Positions 50,632-59,799 are shown, counted from the first letter of the stretch. The stretch is DNA of 64,000 bases from Methylobacterium sp. J-067 (GCF_022829465.1 NZ_JAKSXZ010000146.1:62001-126000); one strand, 5' to 3'. Made by a program: numbers and translations. Notes: generated by a model not told the origin, from the letters alone.

Positions 50632-50640
50632 GTCCTCAGA

Positions 50641-51687
50641 CTATCGCAAACCGCCTTCCCCGGCCAATCCGTCGAGGAAGGCGGCACAGCGTCTGAGCCC
50701 CTCCGGGTCGTACAGGCCCGCGATGGTCTTCGGATCGAGGGCCAGCGCCTCACGCATCAGGCCGGGCCACGCCTCGGCCGCCGGCCACGCGGGCCGGACC
50801 AGGGCGGCGCCCAGTTGTCGCAACGCCTCGGCCTTCTCCGTCTGCTCCCCATAGGCACGCGGTTCCGGCAGGCACAGGAAGCGCTTTCCGTATGCGGCGG
50901 CCAGCGCCACGAGCCCGTCGCCCCCTCCCCCGACCAGAACCGCCGCCTTCGCGACGAAGGCCCCGACATCGGCGACCCAACCGTGCAGGTGCAGGTTTGC
51001 GGGCGTCTCCCCCTGCCCCGAGACCGGGCCGAGGACGTGCCATGTCCGCTCGGGCACGGCGCGGGCCGCCGCCGCGAGGGCGCCGAGGTCGCCGCCCTCC
51101 CCGCCCTTGCCGAACACCACCACGACGTCCTGCCCGTCTGCGGCAAGCGCAGGCCGGCTCCCGCCGAGGAAGCCCGCATAGAAGGTCTTCGCCCTGACCC
51201 AATCCGGCGTGCCTGGCGATTCGAGGGAGGCGGGGAACGGGGCGAGCACCTGGCTCGCGCTGCGGAACGCCTCGCGATGGGGCCGGTCAGTGCGCTCGCC
51301 GGCGAGGCGCACCACCACCGTCGGCACCGAGAGCAGGCGGGCGAACAGGGCCACCTCCACCGAGACGTCCACGACGAGCAGCGCCGGGTCCGTCCGCTCC
51401 ACCCAGGCGGCGATGCGGGCCATGCGGCCGCGCAGGCCGGGATGGCGCAGGGGCGCGTAGTGGAACGCCTCCGGCCGTTCGGCTTCGCCGTCGTGTCCGT
51501 CGAAGCCCGCGCCGTCGCCGAGGGGGCGGTCGTCGGGAAGGTCGAGCACGTCGAGCCCGGTCGTGTCGGCCTCCGCCAGGGTGCCGATGATCGTGCAGGG
51601 TCGGTGCAGGTCCGCGGCGACGGCGCGGGCGCGCTGCAGATGGCCCGCGCCCTGATGGTGGACGTACCACCCGATGCCGCGGGTCAC
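50641..51687 (-). CDS. MurG-like (GT28-type fold) glycosyltransferase family protein
   Basis: A 348-residue protein starting at GTG 51687, inside the stop of the GT2 gene (GTGA). Begins 'GIGWYVHHQGAGHLQRARAV', a typical GxGHxxR nucleotide-sugar transferase start. Then 'PALLVVDVSVEVALFARLLS', 'VVVFGKGGEGGDLGALAAAA', and a donor-site stretch 'LVGGGGDGLVALAAAYGKRF'. No membrane segment is apparent. Third gene of a glycosyltransferase operon; product unknown. Confidence 0.78.
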   Translation of the reverse strand: MTRGIGWYVHHQGAGHLQRARAVAADLHRPCTIIGTLAEADTTGLDVLDLPDDRPLGDGAGFDGHDGEAERPEAFHYAPLRHPGLRGRMARIAAWVERTDPALLVVDVSVEVALFARLLSVPTVVVRLAGERTDRPHREAFRSASQVLAPFPASLESPGTPDWVRAKTFYAGFLGGSRPALAADGQDVVVVFGKGGEGGDLGALAAAARAVPERTWHVLGPVSGQGETPANLHLHGWVADVGAFVAKAAVLVGGGGDGLVALAAAYGKRFLCLPEPRAYGEQTEKAEALRQLGAALVRPAWPAAEAWPGLMREALALDPKTIAGLYDPEGLRRCAAFLDGLAGEGGLR

Positions 51688-52769
51688 GCAGCCTTCCTGG
51701 CGCGGCCGCGCCGCTCGATCCGCGCGGCGATGTCCGCGAGATCCTTCAGCGCGATGTCGATGTCGCAGACGGGGGCCGGGGCCGAGCGCGTTCCGATGAG
51801 GCGGTCGGCGCGCTCCACGAAGGCGATGGCGTTGGGGCACCCGGTCGCGAGCACCGCCGCGAGGTCGCCGGAGCCGAGGCCGAGGGCGGCGCAAGCCTCC
51901 TCGCGCTCCCCCTCGGGCAGGTCGTAGGCGCGGCGGAGGGCGGCCCGGCGCAGCACCAGCTGCTCCCAGAAGCCGGCCTCGGGCAGGAGATAAGCCTCCC
52001 CGGAGACGGCCCGCGCCCGGCGCTCCATCTCGGTGGCCATGCCCCCCGCCACCCGCCCATCGCGGCGGGCGGAGACGAGGACGTGGATGTCGGGGCAATG
52101 GCGCAGCCGGGCGCCGCCGTCGCGCATCAGGCCGACGAGGGCGTTGTCCTCGCCGCAGGGCAGCGGCGGCAGGCCGCCCACCGCGCGGTAAAGCGAGACC
52201 GGAAAGCCGAGGCTCGCGCCCGTATGGTCGCCATGGCGCGGGGCCGGATCGTGCGGCGCCGGATCGAGCAATTCCTCAAGGCGGCGCACGCCGGCCCAGT
52301 AGCGCTCCACCCGCGCGTTGAGATCGGTGACGCCCGGCGCGAGGTCGTCCTCGCCGTCGATCACCAGCCGGCCGCCGACGATCTCGGCATTCTCCAGGGC
52401 GCGGAGGTTGGCCGAGACCCAGGTCGCGGGAAGGCGCGCATCGGCGTCCGTGGTCAGGAGGATTCCGTCCTCCGCGCCGAGTTCGGCGAGCCAGTTCGCA
52501 CCCGCATCGAGCGCCATGCGCCGGGCGGTGCCGACATGGGCCTCCGCCCCTTCGAGGGTGGCCTCGACGATGCGTAGGTCCAGCCCCTCGAACCGCCCGG
52601 CCTCCTGGCCCTCGCGCAGCACCTCCACCATCCCGTCGGTGCAGTTGTTGGCCAGCACCACCACCCGGACCGGGCCTTCGGCGTCCTGGCCGGCGAGGCT
52701 GTCGAGCAGGAGGGGCAAGCGCGCGGCCTCGTTCCGGGCCGGGACGCAGACGACGCAGGGACGCACCAT
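51684..52769 (-). CDS. Family 2 glycosyltransferase
   Basis: A 361-residue GT-A enzyme: 'VCVPARNEAARLPLLLDSLA' start, 'VVLANNCTDGMVEVLREGQE', the DxD-type motif in 'GILLTTDADARLPATW', 'HTGASLGFPVSLYRAVGGLP', and 'CGEDNALVGLMRDGGARLRH' (catalytic ED). It transfers a sugar from an NDP-donor. It lies 21 bases after the GT4 gene and overlaps the next gene by 4 bases. Confidence 0.88.
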   Translation of the reverse strand: MVRPCVVCVPARNEAARLPLLLDSLAGQDAEGPVRVVVLANNCTDGMVEVLREGQEAGRFEGLDLRIVEATLEGAEAHVGTARRMALDAGANWLAELGAEDGILLTTDADARLPATWVSANLRALENAEIVGGRLVIDGEDDLAPGVTDLNARVERYWAGVRRLEELLDPAPHDPAPRHGDHTGASLGFPVSLYRAVGGLPPLPCGEDNALVGLMRDGGARLRHCPDIHVLVSARRDGRVAGGMATEMERRARAVSGEAYLLPEAGFWEQLVLRRAALRRAYDLPEGEREEACAALGLGSGDLAAVLATGCPNAIAFVERADRLIGTRSAPAPVCDIDIALKDLADIAARIERRGRARKAA

Positions 52770-52790
52770 GAAAGACCTCTGGGATACCTT

Positions 52791-53888
52791 TTAGCCGCGA
52801 CCGCCCGCCACCCGGCGCAGGCTCGGCCGGGCCCGCTCCGAGGCGTGGGCGATGACGTCGTCGTAGATTTCGAAGTAGCGCTCGAACATGGCCTCGGCGT
52901 CGTACAGTGCCTCGGCCCGGTCGCGGCAGGCGCGGCGGGAGAGGCCGACGGCCCCGCGGATCGCCTCGGCGAGGCTCAACGCGTCATCCGGCTCGGCGAG
53001 GCGGCCGCAGGTCTCGTCGAGGATGTCCGGCAGGGCGCCCCGGCGGAAGGCGGCGACCGGCGTGCCGCAGGCCAGCGCCTCGGCGACGACGAGGCCGAAC
53101 GGCTCCTCCCAGCGCGGCGAGACGATCGCCACCCGCGCCCGGCCGAGATGGCGGGCGAGGTCGCGGTGGGCGAGGTGGCCGAGATGGGTGAGGTCCGGCC
53201 CGAGGCGGGGCGCGATCTCCTGGTCCCAGTAGATCGGGTTCATCTTCGGCCCGGCGAAGACCAGCGGTAGACCGGCCGCGCGGGCGGCGTCGATGGCGAG
53301 GTGCAGGCCCTTTTCCGGGACGATCCGGCCCGACCAGAAGGCGTAGGGCGGGTCGTCCGGCGTGGCGCCGTAGGCGAAGGTCGAGAGGTCGACGCCGTTG
53401 CCCACCACCTGCGCGTGGGGAACGATCTCCGACCATTCCTGCGCCAGGGACGGCGAAACGGCGAGGAAGGCCATGTGCGGGTCCGCCGCGACGACGCCCT
53501 GGGTCAGGCTCTCGAAGGGCGGGGTGTGCAGCACCGTCACCCACGGCAGACCGAGACGAGCGCTCTCGTGCAGCGGCAGGGCGTGCAGGGCGTTGTTGTG
53601 CACGAGATCGAAGCCGCCCGCCGCCACCATGTCCATCATCCGGCGGTAGGCCTCGGCCTCGGCGCGGTCGATCTCCTCCTCGCGCTCCGGGTTGGCGACG
53701 GCGCAGCCGGTCGGCTCGCACAGCATCACCGGTTCCAGCGCAGGATCGGACCCCTTGCTGGCGAAGAGAACGACCTCGTGTCCCCGACGACGCAGCGCGG
53801 CGGTCAGGAGATGGGTATGCATCTCCAATCCGCCGGCATGGGGTTGACCGATCGGATACTTGAGATGGGCAAGGACAGCGATCTTCAC
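52791..53888 (-). CDS. Family 4 glycosyltransferase
   Basis: A 365-residue GT-B enzyme starting at GTG 53888 ('KIAVLAHLKYPIGQPHAGGL'). It has the GT4 core 'FWSGRIVPEKGLHLAIDAAR' and the signature 'SPRWEEPFGLVVAEALACGT', where the EX7E acidic residues bind the donor. First gene of the three-gene glycosyltransferase operon. The gap 53889-54125 to the PEP-carboxylase homologue shows nothing clear apart from a short CTCCG/CGGAG hairpin near 54063. Confidence 0.9.
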   Translation of the reverse strand: MKIAVLAHLKYPIGQPHAGGLEMHTHLLTAALRRRGHEVVLFASKGSDPALEPVMLCEPTGCAVANPEREEEIDRAEAEAYRRMMDMVAAGGFDLVHNNALHALPLHESARLGLPWVTVLHTPPFESLTQGVVAADPHMAFLAVSPSLAQEWSEIVPHAQVVGNGVDLSTFAYGATPDDPPYAFWSGRIVPEKGLHLAIDAARAAGLPLVFAGPKMNPIYWDQEIAPRLGPDLTHLGHLAHRDLARHLGRARVAIVSPRWEEPFGLVVAEALACGTPVAAFRRGALPDILDETCGRLAEPDDALSLAEAIRGAVGLSRRACRDRAEALYDAEAMFERYFEIYDDVIAHASERARPSLRRVAGGRG

Positions 53889-54125
53889 GCGTGCACCGAT
53901 ACGGTTGTGGACGGATGAGAACGGACCTGCCGGTCGCTGGAGACGAAGGGTAGGCCTGAGGCGGGCTCGGCGGTTATCGCGCACATGTTCTTATGGCCAC
54001 GCTTGCCGGGTTCCGGGGCCCGAAAACCCTTTCGCATGGCAAGCATGCCAGAACGTCCTAGCCGCTCCGGTCTGAACGGAGGATGATCGTACCGGTAAAG
54101 GTGGTGTTCAGTTCTGGGCGTGCGC

Positions 54126-56996
54126 TCAGCCGAAGGCCCCGACCTCGTGCTGGATCATCCCCGAGATTTCCCGCACCTGCCCGAACATCCGCCGGATCGG
54201 CTGGAACAGCGTGGCGTGCTCCGCCTCGTAAGTACCAGTATCGCGCGGGCCTGCGGGCTCGCCGAAATTCAGGCCGAGCGTCGGGTCGGGCTCGTTCGGG
54301 AAGATCCCGTCGAGCATCGCCAGACACCCGTCGATGTCGAGGCGCAGGAAGCGCTCCAGCATCTGCTCGCGGGATATGCCCGCCTGCGGCCGGAAGCCGG
54401 GGATGTGCACAGCCAGAAACCAGATCCGGTGGATCAGGGCGAGCCGCAGGGCGTGGAGCAGCGTGAGCCGCGCCGACATGCCGTTGAGGTCGGGGGCGGC
54501 GGCGCGCAAAGCCAGCCAATCGCGGGTGAGGCGGCCGAACAGGCGGCGCAGGTCGGGGGCGAGGTCGAGCCGTTCGAGGGCGCCCGCGATCACCACCAGT
54601 TCGTCCCGGCGGAAATCCTTCTGCGTGCGCCGGGCGCGCTCCAGCCACACGGCCGGATCGAGGGTGTCGATATAGGCGCGCAGCACGTCGAGGTCGCCGA
54701 CCGAGGCCGCGACCTGCACGAGGCGGAAGGCGCGGCTGAAGCGCAGCGAATCCCGCCGCATCTCCCGGAACAGGTCCGGCCCCCGCCCGGCGGCCCGGCC
54801 GAGCCCGTGCAGCGAGTTCGCCAGGAAGCCGAGCTGGTGCAGGATCGCGTTGTTGGGGATCGCCCGCATCTGGCGGGGATGGGTGATCCGCGCCGGGCCG
54901 CCCGCGTCGGTCTGGCGGGCCACGGGGCGCGAGCCCGTCCGGTCGAGGAGGCTCGGGCCGAAGGTGCCGAGCAGCGCCGCGTAACCCGGCTCGTCCACCA
55001 GCGCCTCCATGTCCTGGCGGACGACGGTGAAGAATTCCAGGGCGAAGTCGGGCTCGGAATAGATTGGGTCCTCGGCCGGCGCGCCGCCCGCCTTGGCCTC
55101 CGTGAGGGCATAGCCGGCGAAGGCGTCCTCCTCCGCCACGTCGAGGGCGTAGACGTGCTCGGCGATGCGGGCGAGGGTCGCCTGGGCGAGGTCCTTCGTG
55201 CCGAACAGCAGGTAGCCGTCCGTGCCCTGGAAGCTCGATTCGAGGCGCACCTTCAGCCCCGCCTTGCGGGCACGGTCGCGGGCATCCTCCGGGGCGAGGT
55301 AGGCGAGGCGGTCGCGCAGGGAGGTCGGGTGCGCGCCCCGGCCGATCGATTCGCCGTGGGTGTCGAAGATCGCGAGCTCGACGTCGGCGAGGCCGTTCTG
55401 CACCAGCATCTCGGTGATGCGCAGGCGCAGGCGCTCGATCCAGAAGGTCGCCGCGAGCTGCCCGACATAGCGGCCGGAATCGGAATAGCCGAACTGCACG
55501 GTGAGCCGGCCGATGCGCTTGAGGTAGGCCCGCCAATGCGGGTTGCGCAAAGCGTCGTCGAGCACCCGGATGCCCTGTTCGAGGGCGCTCGCGGTCTCGA
55601 ACAGCGGCGTGATCTCGAGCTTGTCGGCGATGCCGTAATGCCGGGCGAGCCAGAGGGCGGCGAGCAGGGTGTAGCCGGTCTCCGTCTCGGCGATGAGGAA
55701 GCGCACCGGGTGGGTGCCGTCCACGTGCTTGAGGATCTGCGCGATCGTCATCATCAGCCGCGCGGCCGAGGCGCGCTCGGCGGCCAGCGCCCCGAAATCC
55801 ACGGCGACCGGCGTCACGTCGTTGAGGAGCGTGTGGATCGTGGCGAGGTGCGAGCGGCGCTGGGCCGCGTCGGTGGGCTCGCCTTCGAGCTCGATCACCC
55901 GGCGGACAGCGTTGTGGATCTGCGAGGCGTTCAGCCGGAAATGCGGCAGGGCGTTCGACAGGCCGTGGGTCTCGACGCCCGCCCGCAGCACCGCGATGGC
56001 CTGGCGGTCAGCCTCCTCGCCCGCCCCGGCCAGCGCCGCGTCGAGGGCGGCAACGAGGGGGCCGGCATCGGTCTGCGCCCGCTCGCGCTCGATGATGAGC
56101 GCCAGGGCGAAGCGGTGCACCGCTTCCAGCGACGGCTTGTCCCCGAGCCTCGGGGCGACGGCGAGCTGCCGGTTGACGGCGCTCAGCGCTCCCTCCGCAA
56201 GGCCCCGCGCCTCGCGGGCGGCGGGGATGTCGGGCAGTTCCCGCATCACCCGGTCGAACTGCATCCGCTTGGAGATCAGCCGGTAGCGTACCGTGTCCCA
56301 CCAGCCGATATCGGTGCGTCCGTCCGTGTCGCAGCCGACCCAGCTCGCCACGGCGAAGGGGCGCGGGCGAAGCTCGGCCCAGCGATCCGGCCAGCGGGCG
56401 CGGGCGGCATCGATCAGGGCGCCGTTGAAGGCGTCCAGCGCAAGACGCGCGTTGTTGGCGGCGGCGCAGGCCTGTTCGAATTCGAGATCGAGGGTGACGG
56501 GCGAGTCCGGCCGGGTGGACAGGGCGGCGGCCTTGCCGATGGGCGCGGCGCGCTCGGCGGCATCGCGCAGGCCCGCCGCTTGGGCGAGGAGGTCGGCCAC
56601 GGCGCGGGGCATGCCGAAGGTCGGGTGCGCGGTGAACACCACCGCGAAGGCCGTGCGGTGGATGAGGGCGGCGAAATCCTCGAAGGCCCCGGTCCTGTCC
56701 GGGACCGCCGACACCAGGGCCGCTGCCACGGAGGTATCCGCCTTGCCGTTCAGCCCGACATAGTCGCGCAGACGCTGCGCCCGCGCCTCCAGGGATTCGG
56801 CGCGCAGCCGCTCGAACAGGCCGTCGAGATCGCCTTCCGCGATTTCGCCTCGGTCGAAGGAGCGGGTGATGGCCAGCGTCACGGCCAGGACGGGGTTGCG
56901 GAACGGATCCTCGCTCGCCTGCTCCCGCGCCGAGTCGATGAGCCCGAGGAGATGCGCTTCCAGCTCCTCGGGACCACGGCCGATCTGCTGCTGCAT
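54126..56996 (-). CDS. Divergent phosphoenolpyruvate carboxylase homologue
   Basis: A 956-residue protein clearly related to bacterial PEP carboxylase: 'FAVVFTAHPTFGMP' (His124 kept), 'SWVGCDTDGRTDIGWWDTV', 'EITPLFETASALEQGIRVLD', 'VQFGYSDSGRYVGQ', 'AIFDTHGESIGRGAHP', 'RITHPRQMRAIPNNAILHQL'. Several catalytic positions differ from the canonical enzyme: TAHPTE reads TAHPTF, SDSxKD reads SDSGRY, and the HGRGGS-IGRGG loop reads THGES-IGRGA. The tail also continues about 37 residues past the place where canonical enzymes end in RNTG. It is not next to serine-cycle genes (mtkAB, mclA, sga). True activity is uncertain. Start at ATG 56996 (MQQQIGRGPEEL). Confidence 0.8.
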   Translation of the reverse strand: MQQQIGRGPEELEAHLLGLIDSAREQASEDPFRNPVLAVTLAITRSFDRGEIAEGDLDGLFERLRAESLEARAQRLRDYVGLNGKADTSVAAALVSAVPDRTGAFEDFAALIHRTAFAVVFTAHPTFGMPRAVADLLAQAAGLRDAAERAAPIGKAAALSTRPDSPVTLDLEFEQACAAANNARLALDAFNGALIDAARARWPDRWAELRPRPFAVASWVGCDTDGRTDIGWWDTVRYRLISKRMQFDRVMRELPDIPAAREARGLAEGALSAVNRQLAVAPRLGDKPSLEAVHRFALALIIERERAQTDAGPLVAALDAALAGAGEEADRQAIAVLRAGVETHGLSNALPHFRLNASQIHNAVRRVIELEGEPTDAAQRRSHLATIHTLLNDVTPVAVDFGALAAERASAARLMMTIAQILKHVDGTHPVRFLIAETETGYTLLAALWLARHYGIADKLEITPLFETASALEQGIRVLDDALRNPHWRAYLKRIGRLTVQFGYSDSGRYVGQLAATFWIERLRLRITEMLVQNGLADVELAIFDTHGESIGRGAHPTSLRDRLAYLAPEDARDRARKAGLKVRLESSFQGTDGYLLFGTKDLAQATLARIAEHVYALDVAEEDAFAGYALTEAKAGGAPAEDPIYSEPDFALEFFTVVRQDMEALVDEPGYAALLGTFGPSLLDRTGSRPVARQTDAGGPARITHPRQMRAIPNNAILHQLGFLANSLHGLGRAAGRGPDLFREMRRDSLRFSRAFRLVQVAASVGDLDVLRAYIDTLDPAVWLERARRTQKDFRRDELVVIAGALERLDLAPDLRRLFGRLTRDWLALRAAAPDLNGMSARLTLLHALRLALIHRIWFLAVHIPGFRPQAGISREQMLERFLRLDIDGCLAMLDGIFPNEPDPTLGLNFGEPAGPRDTGTYEAEHATLFQPIRRMFGQVREISGMIQHEVGAFG

Positions 56997-57105
56997 GGTG
57001 TATCCTCGCTGAGCGTCCGTCCTCGCGGGGCGAGCGACGCAAGGAGCGTTCCGGCTGCGTCTTCGGGTGACGCGCCGCGCGCTTGGCGTTATCACTGGCG
57101 CCCTC

Positions 57106-57357
57106 ATGGAGCGACTGCTGATCTTCCTCGCCGTCCTGGTTCTCATCTTGGTGGGGGCGATCGTGGCTGCCCTGGCGGCCCGAAGCCGCCGGCCGCCGCT
57201 GCACATGGACAGCGAATTCCACCACGACGACACGGACCTGCTGATCGGCCCGGTGGGCCGGCGCCGGGAGAGTCCGATCGACCGTTCCGCCGACATCATC
57301 GACGTCAGCCCACAGGCCGAGCCCGCCGACGCGCGCCCCCATGGAGGCGAGCGATGA
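57106..57357 (+). CDS. Small single-pass membrane protein (83 aa)
   Basis: One hydrophobic helix right after the start (LLIFLAVLVLILVGAIVAAL), then a basic stop-transfer 'ARSRRPP' and an acidic/basic cytoplasmic tail. Start at ATG 57106 (MERLL), though the frame is open to 57067. Its stop overlaps the start of the next gene (ATGA), so the two form a coupled pair. No family recognised. Confidence 0.65.
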   Translation: MERLLIFLAVLVLILVGAIVAALAARSRRPPLHMDSEFHHDDTDLLIGPVGRRRESPIDRSADIIDVSPQAEPADARPHGGER

Positions 57358-57929
57358 TGGCCCGGACCCTCGCCGCCTTGGCCCTCGCCGTCGCGGTCTC
57401 GGCCGTCCCCGCGCGGGCCATGGAGGCCTGCGGCGAGCAGGCGGCGCGCTACGAGAACGGCAAGGGCTTCGCGTTCGTGGTGATCCGCGCGGGCGAGGCG
57501 CGGGTCGTGAACCCCCTGCGCCCGCTGACGCCGGAGGTGACGCAGGTGCTCGAGGTGGTGATCGGCACCAAGCGGGCCACGGCCTACGGGCCGGACTTCA
57601 CCAGCCTGCGCCGGGGCGGCACGCCCTCCGTGGTTCAGGCCATGCTCGGCGCGCCGATCACCTGGGAGCCGAAGCTGCCGGTGCTACCCGACACGCTGAA
57701 CATCGTCTCCGAGGAGGGGACGCCGCTGGCGGAACTGAGCTTCACGCTCTGCGTGGCGCCGCCCGCCATCGCGCCCGAGGCGACACCGCAGGCGAAGAAG
57801 GGGGCGCCGCGCAAGGGCGGCTCCAAGGCGGCCGAGGGCGGGGCGAAGACCGGCGGCACGAAGGCGGCGGCCAAGCCCGCGAAGACGCCCCAGGGGTTCA
57901 GCATCCCCCAGGGCGCGGTGGCGGAGTGA
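57354..57929 (+). CDS. Exported hypothetical protein with a Lys/Ala-rich tail (191 aa)
   Basis: Signal peptide (TLAALALAVAVSAVPARA), a ~110-residue mature domain with two Cys ('EACGEQAARYENGKGFAFVV', 'AELSFTLCVAPP'), then a low-complexity tail rich in Lys, Ala and Gly ending 'FSIPQGAVAE'. No known domain recognised. Translationally coupled to the preceding membrane protein. Confidence 0.72.
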   Translation: MMARTLAALALAVAVSAVPARAMEACGEQAARYENGKGFAFVVIRAGEARVVNPLRPLTPEVTQVLEVVIGTKRATAYGPDFTSLRRGGTPSVVQAMLGAPITWEPKLPVLPDTLNIVSEEGTPLAELSFTLCVAPPAIAPEATPQAKKGAPRKGGSKAAEGGAKTGGTKAAAKPAKTPQGFSIPQGAVAE

Positions 57930-57950
57930 GCGGGCGGAGGCGCCCGATCA
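57927..57950. terminator. Hairpin between convergent stops (57929 / 57948)
   Basis: TGA-g-CGGGCG and CGCCCG-a-TCA pair around GAGG; the stem includes both stop codons. No T tract. Confidence 0.4.
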
Positions 57951-58304
57951 CTTCTGCTTGGCGATGACCTTGTCCTTGATCCCGTCATAGACGCCCTGCG
58001 GGATGATCTTCTTCTGCACCAGCTCGTCCTTCCCCTTGTAGGGGCGCCCCTTGATGATCGCGGCGGAGCGGGCGGTGCCGATTCCTGGAAGCTTGTCGAG
58101 CTCCTCGGCGCTGGCGCTGTTCAGGTCGAGCAGGGGCGCCTTGGCGGCGTTGGGAGCGCCGGCCACGGGGGCGCTCGGCGCCATCGGCTTGGTCGGGGCG
58201 GTGGGCGTGGCGGGCGAAGGGGCCTGAGCCAGGGCGGGCGCGGCCATGAGGGCCGAGAGCACCACGAGGGCGCGAAGGGCGGACGACGTCTTGGAGGAAG
58301 CCAT
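57948..58304 (-). CDS. ComEA-like exported helix-hairpin-helix protein
   Basis: A 118-residue protein with signal peptide (LRALVVLSALMAAPALA), a Pro/Ala/Thr linker (about 28-55) and a C-terminal helix-hairpin-helix DNA-binding domain: 'LLDLNSASAEELDKLPGIGT', 'ARSAAIIKGRPYKGKDELV', 'KIIPQGVYDGIKDKVIAKQ'. This is the ComEA layout, though without the upstream SLBB domain or membrane anchor. A role in periplasmic DNA binding is possible. ATG 58304 gives the proper signal peptide. Confidence 0.85.
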   Translation of the reverse strand: MASSKTSSALRALVVLSALMAAPALAQAPSPATPTAPTKPMAPSAPVAGAPNAAKAPLLDLNSASAEELDKLPGIGTARSAAIIKGRPYKGKDELVQKKIIPQGVYDGIKDKVIAKQK

Positions 58305-58534
58305 GGGGTTTCTCCTGGCAGTAACGGCCCGCTCTGCGGCACCGCGGTCACGCTTTTGGGCCAACTGATTTGAACCCGCGCTTAACGGAAATCGGTCCAC
58401 AGCCCATCGTCAAATGACCCTGGCACACGAAATAATGACCGGGTTGGATACTTCCCGTTTTTGAAGAGGCGCCCCCGTTTCCGGGACTCTTCAAGCGTAC
58501 GGGTCGGGCGTTCCATGAGACGGGGAAGCATGAG

Positions 58535-59077
58535 ATGGTTTTCGTCACGGATGCTGCGGGCCTCGTCACGCATCTCGGGCGCCATTGGACCAAGCTCACC
58601 GGTCAGACCCTCGTGGAGGCGCGCAACCTCGGCTGGTCGCGGGTCGTCCACCCGGACGACCGCGACATCGTCCGCGATCTCGTGCTCGACGCGATCCGCA
58701 CCCGGAGCGCCTTCACCGTACGCTTCCGCCTCCGCACGGTCACGGGCGAGTATGTGTGGATCGTCTCCGGCGCGGTCCCGTCCTTCGGGCCACCCGGCCG
58801 GACCTTCCTCGGCTTCCTCGGCTCGCTGATGCCCCTGGACGAGCCCCCCGACGACATCGTGAGGGCGGCCGGCCTCCTGAAGCCCCCCGAACCGCCCTGG
58901 CAGGACGGATCGCCCCTCGAACGGGCGGCCGATTACCTGCTCGCCGCCCACAGCCTGATCGCGCGGGCGGCGCGGCTGGAGACGTTGGAGGCGGTCGAGA
59001 TCGCCTTGCGCCGGCTAGGCGAGGATCTGGCCGAGGAAACCGTCAACGAAGCCTCCGCCCAGGCGGAGTTTCACTGA
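58535..59077 (+). CDS. PAS-domain protein
   Basis: A 180-residue soluble protein: one PAS fold (about 1-100) with 'MVFVTDAAGLVTHLGRHWTK' then LTG, 'LGWSRVVHPDDRD' and 'FTVRFRLRTVTGEYVWIVSG', followed by a helical C-terminal region without kinase, cyclase or DNA-binding motifs. It may be a sensor subunit working with a separate partner. The gap 58305-58534 holds no visible gene. Confidence 0.85.
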   Translation: MVFVTDAAGLVTHLGRHWTKLTGQTLVEARNLGWSRVVHPDDRDIVRDLVLDAIRTRSAFTVRFRLRTVTGEYVWIVSGAVPSFGPPGRTFLGFLGSLMPLDEPPDDIVRAAGLLKPPEPPWQDGSPLERAADYLLAAHSLIARAARLETLEAVEIALRRLGEDLAEETVNEASAQAEFH

Positions 59078-59230
59078 CGCGTCTTGCGCGCGGAGCGCTC
59101 TAGCCAGAACAGGGCGCCGCCGCTATAAGCGCCCCCTCATCCGTATCCTGCGGTGTGCATGGCGGCTCCCCTCCGACGGGACTCGCCCGCGCACCGCTTT
59201 GTCCGCCGGCATATTCGAAGGATCCTTGCC

Positions 59231-59419
59231 ATGGCCGTTCCGAAGCGAAAGACCTCCCCCTCCCGCCGCGGCATGCGCCGCTCGGCCGACGCCCTGAAGG
59301 CGCCGACCTATGTCGAGGACAAGGATTCGGGCGAGCTGCGCCGTCCGCACCACATCGACCTGAAGACCGGCATGTATCGTGGCCGTCAGGTGCTGAAGGT
59401 GAAGTCGGCCGAGGCCTGA
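59231..59419 (+). CDS. rpmF: 50S ribosomal protein L32
   Basis: The 62-residue protein starts '[20 protein letters not shown]', the invariant L32 beginning, and continues with '[20 protein letters not shown]'. The zinc-binding Cys of some L32 proteins are absent, as is usual in this group. It is followed by a strong terminator at 59464-59494. Confidence 0.97.
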
Positions 59420-59463
59420 GACGGCGTCTCGACGCTTCAAGGCGGATGTGATTCCGGAAGAAT

Positions 59464-59494
59464 GGGCGCGGCCTTCCAGGCCAGCGCCCTTTTT
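59464..59494 (+). terminator. Rho-independent terminator of rpmF
   Basis: GGGCGC-GGCCT pairs with AGGCC-A-GCGCCC (one bulge), followed by five T (59490-59494). Confidence 0.9.
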
Positions 59495-59508
59495 CGTGGC
59501 CGCCTGCC

Positions 59509-59799
59509 TCAGGCGAGGAGCCGGGCCATCTCGGCGTAGCGATTCGCCGCGATCTGCGTGCGCACGCTGCGCGACGGCTGAAGGGTCGGGTCGGCGCCCA
59601 CGAGGAGCTGCGCGACGAAGCCGGCCTCCGAGCGTCCGTCCCGCAGGGAGGCGGCGGAGCGCGTGCCGCCCGTCCGCCCGCCCGCGATCAGCGTCAGGGC
59701 TCGCGAGGGCGCAGCCTGCTCCTCGGCCACGGCGGCGACCGGACGGATCGCCTCGACCCGTCCCGTTCTGGCACTTCCGACCGGCCCGATTCGTTCCAT
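59509..59799 (-). CDS. Small hypothetical protein (96 aa)
   Basis: Low-complexity Ala/Arg-rich first half; the second half has 'SEAGFVAQLLVGADPTLQPS' and 'RTQIAANRYAEMARLLA', a pattern I have seen in short proteins of Hyphomicrobiales with no function assigned. It converges on rpmF and its terminator. Confidence 0.6.
   Translation of the reverse strand: MERIGPVGSARTGRVEAIRPVAAVAEEQAAPSRALTLIAGGRTGGTRSAASLRDGRSEAGFVAQLLVGADPTLQPSRSVRTQIAANRYAEMARLLA

Noticed and set aside
54126..56996. Naming the PEP-carboxylase homologue as the serine-cycle ppc
   Set aside because: No serine-cycle neighbours are present and several catalytic-loop residues differ from the canonical enzyme, so the symbol was withheld.
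54120..57929. Very long plus-strand open frame (1269 codons) opposite the PEP-carboxylase homologue
   Set aside because: Only its last 191 codons (from 57354) read as a real protein with a signal peptide. The rest is Arg/Gly/Val-rich antisense of the minus-strand gene, a usual effect of high GC third positions.
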